This document shows, piece after piece, positions 61,234-64,000 of a DNA stretch of 64,000 nucleotides (position 1 is the stretch's first letter; the number at the start of each line of letters is the position of its first letter). The notes beneath the pieces are model-generated. The model did no database searches and was not told the DNA's origin. It was given only the letters and a program-made list of their open reading frames with translations. Both the position numbers and the translations under genes were made by a program. Source of the DNA: Marinimicrobium koreense (GTDB taxonomy: Bacteria; Pseudomonadota; Gammaproteobacteria; Pseudomonadales; Cellvibrionaceae); NCBI RefSeq assembly GCF_003762925.1, contig NZ_RJUK01000002.1, positions 186,001 through 250,000 of the forward strand. Direction: 5' to 3'.

Positions 61234-62190
61234 TCACGACGGAAGAAATTCGATCGGATAGATGATGGTAATGGTCTGTGCGCTTCGTTCTTCGAAACGA
61301 AATTGTAAAACGCGCGCCCTGATTCTCTTCTCCAGACGATGATCGTCCAGCTCGCTGGAAACAATCGCCACGTCGGTCACCTCACCGGAAGGCTCAATGG
61401 TTATTTCCAGCACCAGACGCCCCTGCAACCCGGGCGTCTGCCGACGTGCACGGTTGTAGAGTGAGTACAGGAGGCCTTTATTGCGATCGAAAACCAGGCT
61501 GACCTCTTCGTCCGTTCGCCCAGTCTGCGCGAAACTGTCCCGGCGCTCCGGATTTTCCGCCGGGTCCTCGGCGAGCGGAGTCTCGAGGGTGGCAAGATCG
61601 CGTCGCGCCAATACACTGCCACCCTCTCCGGCCGATACTGCGGCAACATCACGTGCGCCCGTTCGCTCAGCGGCTGATGCCAGATCACCGTCGCCATAAC
61701 CCGTGGCCGTCTGCCCGGCATCCGCGCCACCTTTGCCTTCGGTGTCCACCCAGTCATCCACCTCAGAGGTATCCATCAGGCTGTCCAATTGATTTCCGAG
61801 CGCCAACAGGCCACTGCGCTGCGCCTGCTCCCGGGCTTCGCGCTGCGCTTCGTTGGCAGGTTCCTCCACGGCGGGTCGCTCTCGCTCCCGCTCGACCAGG
61901 GGCTTTGGCTCAGCCACAGGTAATGGCTTGGGCTTCACCTCCTCCGGCGCCTTAACCGGTGGATCGCTGGGTTGCTCGATCATAAAACGGGCCACCCGCT
62001 CGGGAATATCCGCCCGGGTCATGCGTTGTTTTTCCGGAACCTCAACCAGCGATAACGTCAACGCGATTCCCAGCGCCAACCCGGCACAGCCGATCGGCCA
62101 CCAGCGATAGTGATTGGCCGAAGAGCGACCGGGATGCCACTGGATGACCAGGTCCTGATAACGGGGGGCGGTCTGCATCATGATGGTCAC
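61234..62190 (-). CDS. TonB-like energy transducer (AgmX/PglI-type C-terminus)
   Basis: A 318-residue single-pass inner-membrane protein: one helix (about 30-47), Pro/Glu-rich spacer (PVKAPEEVKPKPLPVAEPKP), Ala-rich region and a C-terminal TonB/AgmX-like domain (LVLEITIEPSGEVTDVAIVSSEL) ending IIYPIEFLPS. It overlaps the ExbD gene upstream by 4 bases. In AgmX/PglI systems such proteins couple a proton-driven motor to outer-membrane partners. Confidence 0.8.
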   Translation of the reverse strand: MTIMMQTAPRYQDLVIQWHPGRSSANHYRWWPIGCAGLALGIALTLSLVEVPEKQRMTRADIPERVARFMIEQPSDPPVKAPEEVKPKPLPVAEPKPLVERERERPAVEEPANEAQREAREQAQRSGLLALGNQLDSLMDTSEVDDWVDTEGKGGADAGQTATGYGDGDLASAAERTGARDVAAVSAGEGGSVLARRDLATLETPLAEDPAENPERRDSFAQTGRTDEEVSLVFDRNKGLLYSLYNRARRQTPGLQGRLVLEITIEPSGEVTDVAIVSSELDDHRLEKRIRARVLQFRFEERSAQTITIIYPIEFLPS

Positions 62191-62690
62191 AACTGACTCG
62201 CCTCCTCCGCTGGGTCAGAGATCTGACTGGCGGCGAAGGCGACCTGACGAAACTCCAGAACCCGACTGGTTTCCACAACCCGCCTGATGATTTCGTAGGG
62301 GACAGACTGATCGGCCAATACCGTCAGGGTGTCGTTTTCACCACCGGCAGACAGGGACAGTCTGTAGGCCAGCTCTTCTCGCAGAGGCTCAATGACACCG
62401 CCGCCCTCGTTGGTCACCTCCTCAAGTTTCGCCACCGACTGGCCATGCACCAGTATGGCTTCCCGTGAGATCAATACCCTCAAGGTTTCCTCGGGCGGTT
62501 GCTCGGCGGTGGAGTCCGGCAGTTTCATCACTTTCTGGCTCGGCAACTCACTGTCACTGGATGCATTGACCAGCAGGAAGAACACCAGAATGGTAAAGAT
62601 ATCCATCAGTGACACGAGATTCAGCCCCGGCGACTTGCGCAACCTCTGGTTGCGCTGAATACGGCGGGCCCGTCGACTCAGAGATTTCAT
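62187..62690 (-). CDS. ExbD/TolR-family protein, Asp form
   Basis: 167 residues with a single N-terminal helix containing the conserved proton-carrying Asp30 (NLVSLMDIFTILVFFLLV) and a periplasmic domain. Works with ExbB/TolQ as proton-driven motor subunit. It is coupled by 4-base overlaps to both neighbours. Confidence 0.88.
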   Translation of the reverse strand: MKSLSRRARRIQRNQRLRKSPGLNLVSLMDIFTILVFFLLVNASSDSELPSQKVMKLPDSTAEQPPEETLRVLISREAILVHGQSVAKLEEVTNEGGGVIEPLREELAYRLSLSAGGENDTLTVLADQSVPYEIIRRVVETSRVLEFRQVAFAASQISDPAEEASQL

Positions 62691-63196
62691 GCCGAACCCT
62701 CCCTGTCTGTCGGCGCATCACCCAGCGATATGTCCGGAAACAGCTCGACCCGCTCGAGCGTACCAAGCTGTACCTGCTGCGTGCTCCCGACCCGATCCAT
62801 CACCTGTATCAGAGTGTTGTAGGAAACGCCCGGCGCGAGCCGCAAGGCAATCCCGGTTTCATCGGGGAAACGTTGCTTGATTTCAATCAGCGCTTCCCGA
62901 AGCTGGCGCCACTGAACCTCATCATCCGTTCGTTCCAGACGCGTAATCACGCCGATGTTGGCATCCCTCAATACCAGGTCATCGTCCGACACCACCAACT
63001 GGAGCTGAAGATCCAGCGGCTGTTCCGAGGATTCCTGCTCCGTCTGCGGCCCCGGAAGATTCAACTCCAGAACGGTCATCCGGGAGAAAACCGCCGTAAT
63101 CAACAAGAACGGGACCAGTATGACCATCAGATTCATGAACGCTGTGATGTTCAGCTCAGCGGCCTCCTGAACCTGACGCTTGCGACGAAAGCGCAT
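62687..63196 (-). CDS. ExbD/TolR-family protein, Asn form
   Basis: 169 residues. The membrane helix is ELNITAFMNLMVILVPFLL, in which Asn22 stands where ExbD/TolR proteins carry the essential Asp. The periplasmic part is normal (about 45-160). It is paired with a second ExbD having the Asp, so the two could form a heterodimer with one proton site. The unique Asn is noted as unusual. Confidence 0.85.
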   Translation of the reverse strand: MRFRRKRQVQEAAELNITAFMNLMVILVPFLLITAVFSRMTVLELNLPGPQTEQESSEQPLDLQLQLVVSDDDLVLRDANIGVITRLERTDDEVQWRQLREALIEIKQRFPDETGIALRLAPGVSYNTLIQVMDRVGSTQQVQLGTLERVELFPDISLGDAPTDREGSA

Positions 63197-63200
63197 GCCT

Positions 63201-63818
63201 TTACTCCCTGATCATCAAGTTCAGACATTTGACGGCCGCGGTTTCAATACTGTCGACCACTCGCGCCGCTTTGGTGGAAAGGTAGGAATGCAACAGCAAC
63301 AGCGGAATGGCGGCGCAGAGCCCAAAGGCCGTGGTATTCATCGCCACCGAAATACTGGCCGACAGCATCTCCGCCTTGTCCGCCGGATTGGCCTCGGCGA
63401 CGGCGGTAAATGCCTGAATCAGGCCGATGATGGTGCCCAGCAGCCCAAGCAGCGTGGCCACATTGGCCAGCGTTGCCAGGTAATGGGTGCGCTGTTCAAC
63501 CTCCGGCAGCACTTCCATTACGCCTTCTTCCATCGCGGATTCGACCGTCTCACGCCTGGGGTTCCCTTTGAAACGGGAAAAGCCGTAACTCAGAATCCGT
63601 CCCAGCGGGTCTTTCAGGTCAGTCAGAGACTGTGAGGCCCGCTCGTAATCCTGGGCCTTGAGCATCGGCGCCAACTTGAGCCAGACCCGGTTGACCGACT
63701 TCTGGGTTTTCGACAGGTAAAAGAAGCGATCCAGGGTAATCGCCAGCCCCGCCGCCATGATGAACAGGATCGCCCACATGAACGGGCCACCCACTTGGAA
63801 AAAACGGACAAATTCCAT
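63201..63818 (-). CDS. MotA/TolQ/ExbB proton-channel protein
   Basis: A 205-residue protein with three membrane helices (about 13-35, 110-135, 150-175), the TolQ/ExbB motif LATLANVATLLGLLGTIIGLIQAF, and AISVAMNTTAFGLCAAIPLLLL. It forms the channel pentamer around the two ExbD-type proteins. GAGG lies before the ATG. Confidence 0.9.
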   Translation of the reverse strand: MEFVRFFQVGGPFMWAILFIMAAGLAITLDRFFYLSKTQKSVNRVWLKLAPMLKAQDYERASQSLTDLKDPLGRILSYGFSRFKGNPRRETVESAMEEGVMEVLPEVEQRTHYLATLANVATLLGLLGTIIGLIQAFTAVAEANPADKAEMLSASISVAMNTTAFGLCAAIPLLLLHSYLSTKAARVVDSIETAAVKCLNLMIRE

Positions 63819-63833
63819 AACAAGCCTCTGTGG

Positions 63834-64000
63834 TTAATGATGTTTCCGTTGAGTTACAAGATCGTTGGTCGCGCTTTCTGGTGAAGTCCGACCGTTGACA
63901 TTTGAATCGATGGCCAGCAAGAGGTGGCGGCGCTTCAGCCGATACTCCGCCAACGACACCGATCGCTGGTTGTAGTCGTCTACCAACTGGTGCAGCTGCT
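63834..64000 (-). CDS. 3' part of a gene of unknown function (runs off the window)
   Basis: Open frame on the minus strand from the window edge to TAA at 63836-63834. The visible part reads QLHQLVDDYNQRSVSLAEY, then RLKRRHLLLAIDSN and a short polar tail. LxEYRxKRxxLLxxID resembles a SHOCT-like oligomerisation helix pair. It lies 15 bases before the ExbB gene and is probably the first or a preceding gene of the same operon. Confidence 0.55.
   Translation of the reverse strand, partial: QLHQLVDDYNQRSVSLAEYRLKRRHLLLAIDSNVNGRTSPESATNDLVTQRKHH

Overview
The window is a chromosomal segment of a GC-rich (roughly 60% by eye) Gram-negative bacterium. The gammaproteobacterial style of the housekeeping genes (rpsF-rpsR-[membrane protein]-rplI-dnaB, panC-panD, glyA, acs, mnmH, tcdA, pbpG, glrK-qseG-glrR), a one-piece tmRNA with the tag ANDDNYALAA, many outer-membrane proteins, two TonB-dependent receptors and a PEP-CTERM protein point to a marine or sediment gammaproteobacterium. 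A relative of the Cellvibrionales is my guess, not a demonstrated fact. No tRNA, rRNA, CRISPR array, insertion sequence or prophage was seen.

Layout. 1-5 kb: last gene of a urea ABC transporter operon (urtE), an OmpA-family porin, ssrA (tmRNA) with its terminator, a membrane GTPase and a small periplasmic protein. 5-11 kb: an ECF sigma-factor module. The sigma/anti-sigma/outer-membrane-protein operon on the minus strand and an acidic DUF5666 lipoprotein plus acidic subtilase on the plus strand are preceded by identical promoter elements (GGGAATAAAA-N12-CGTTGTC). 11-21 kb: pbpG, an alpha/beta-hydrolase-OsmC fusion, a PhoX-like lipoprotein with a collagen-like linker and a candidate Pho box, then a four-gene operon: di-haem cytochrome lipoprotein, a cation-diffusion-facilitator fused to an SPFH domain, and HflC-like and HflK-like proteins. 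21-33 kb: Fur-type receptor gene, PEP-CTERM protein behind a sigma-54-type promoter, FeS photolyase, mnmH, the glrK-qseG-glrR two-component operon, and divergent to it EF-hand/BON/outer-membrane genes behind a second sigma-54-type promoter with an upstream palindrome. 33-50 kb: GATase-amidoligase pair, large TonB receptor, tcdA, tatD-like, acs, panC-panD, dnaB, ribosomal-protein operon, glyA, DUF3300 protein.

50-61 kb is a type VI secretion cargo island on the minus strand: hcp, vgrG, DUF6484, DUF2169, DUF4150 (PAAR-like), a TIGR02270-like protein, a ketosynthase-fold protein that has lost all three catalytic residues, a 550-residue putative effector with a distinct C-terminal toxin candidate, and two tandem paralogous putative immunity genes. 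The toxin tip and immunity genes are more AT-rich than the rest. No T6SS structural (tss) genes are present here. 61-64 kb: an ExbB/two-ExbD/TonB-like energy-transduction operon in which one ExbD has Asn at the usual membrane Asp position.

The parts most likely to be undescribed are the effector/immunity cassette, the CDF-SPFH fusion operon, the ECF regulon of acidic surface proteins, and the mixed Asp/Asn ExbD pair.
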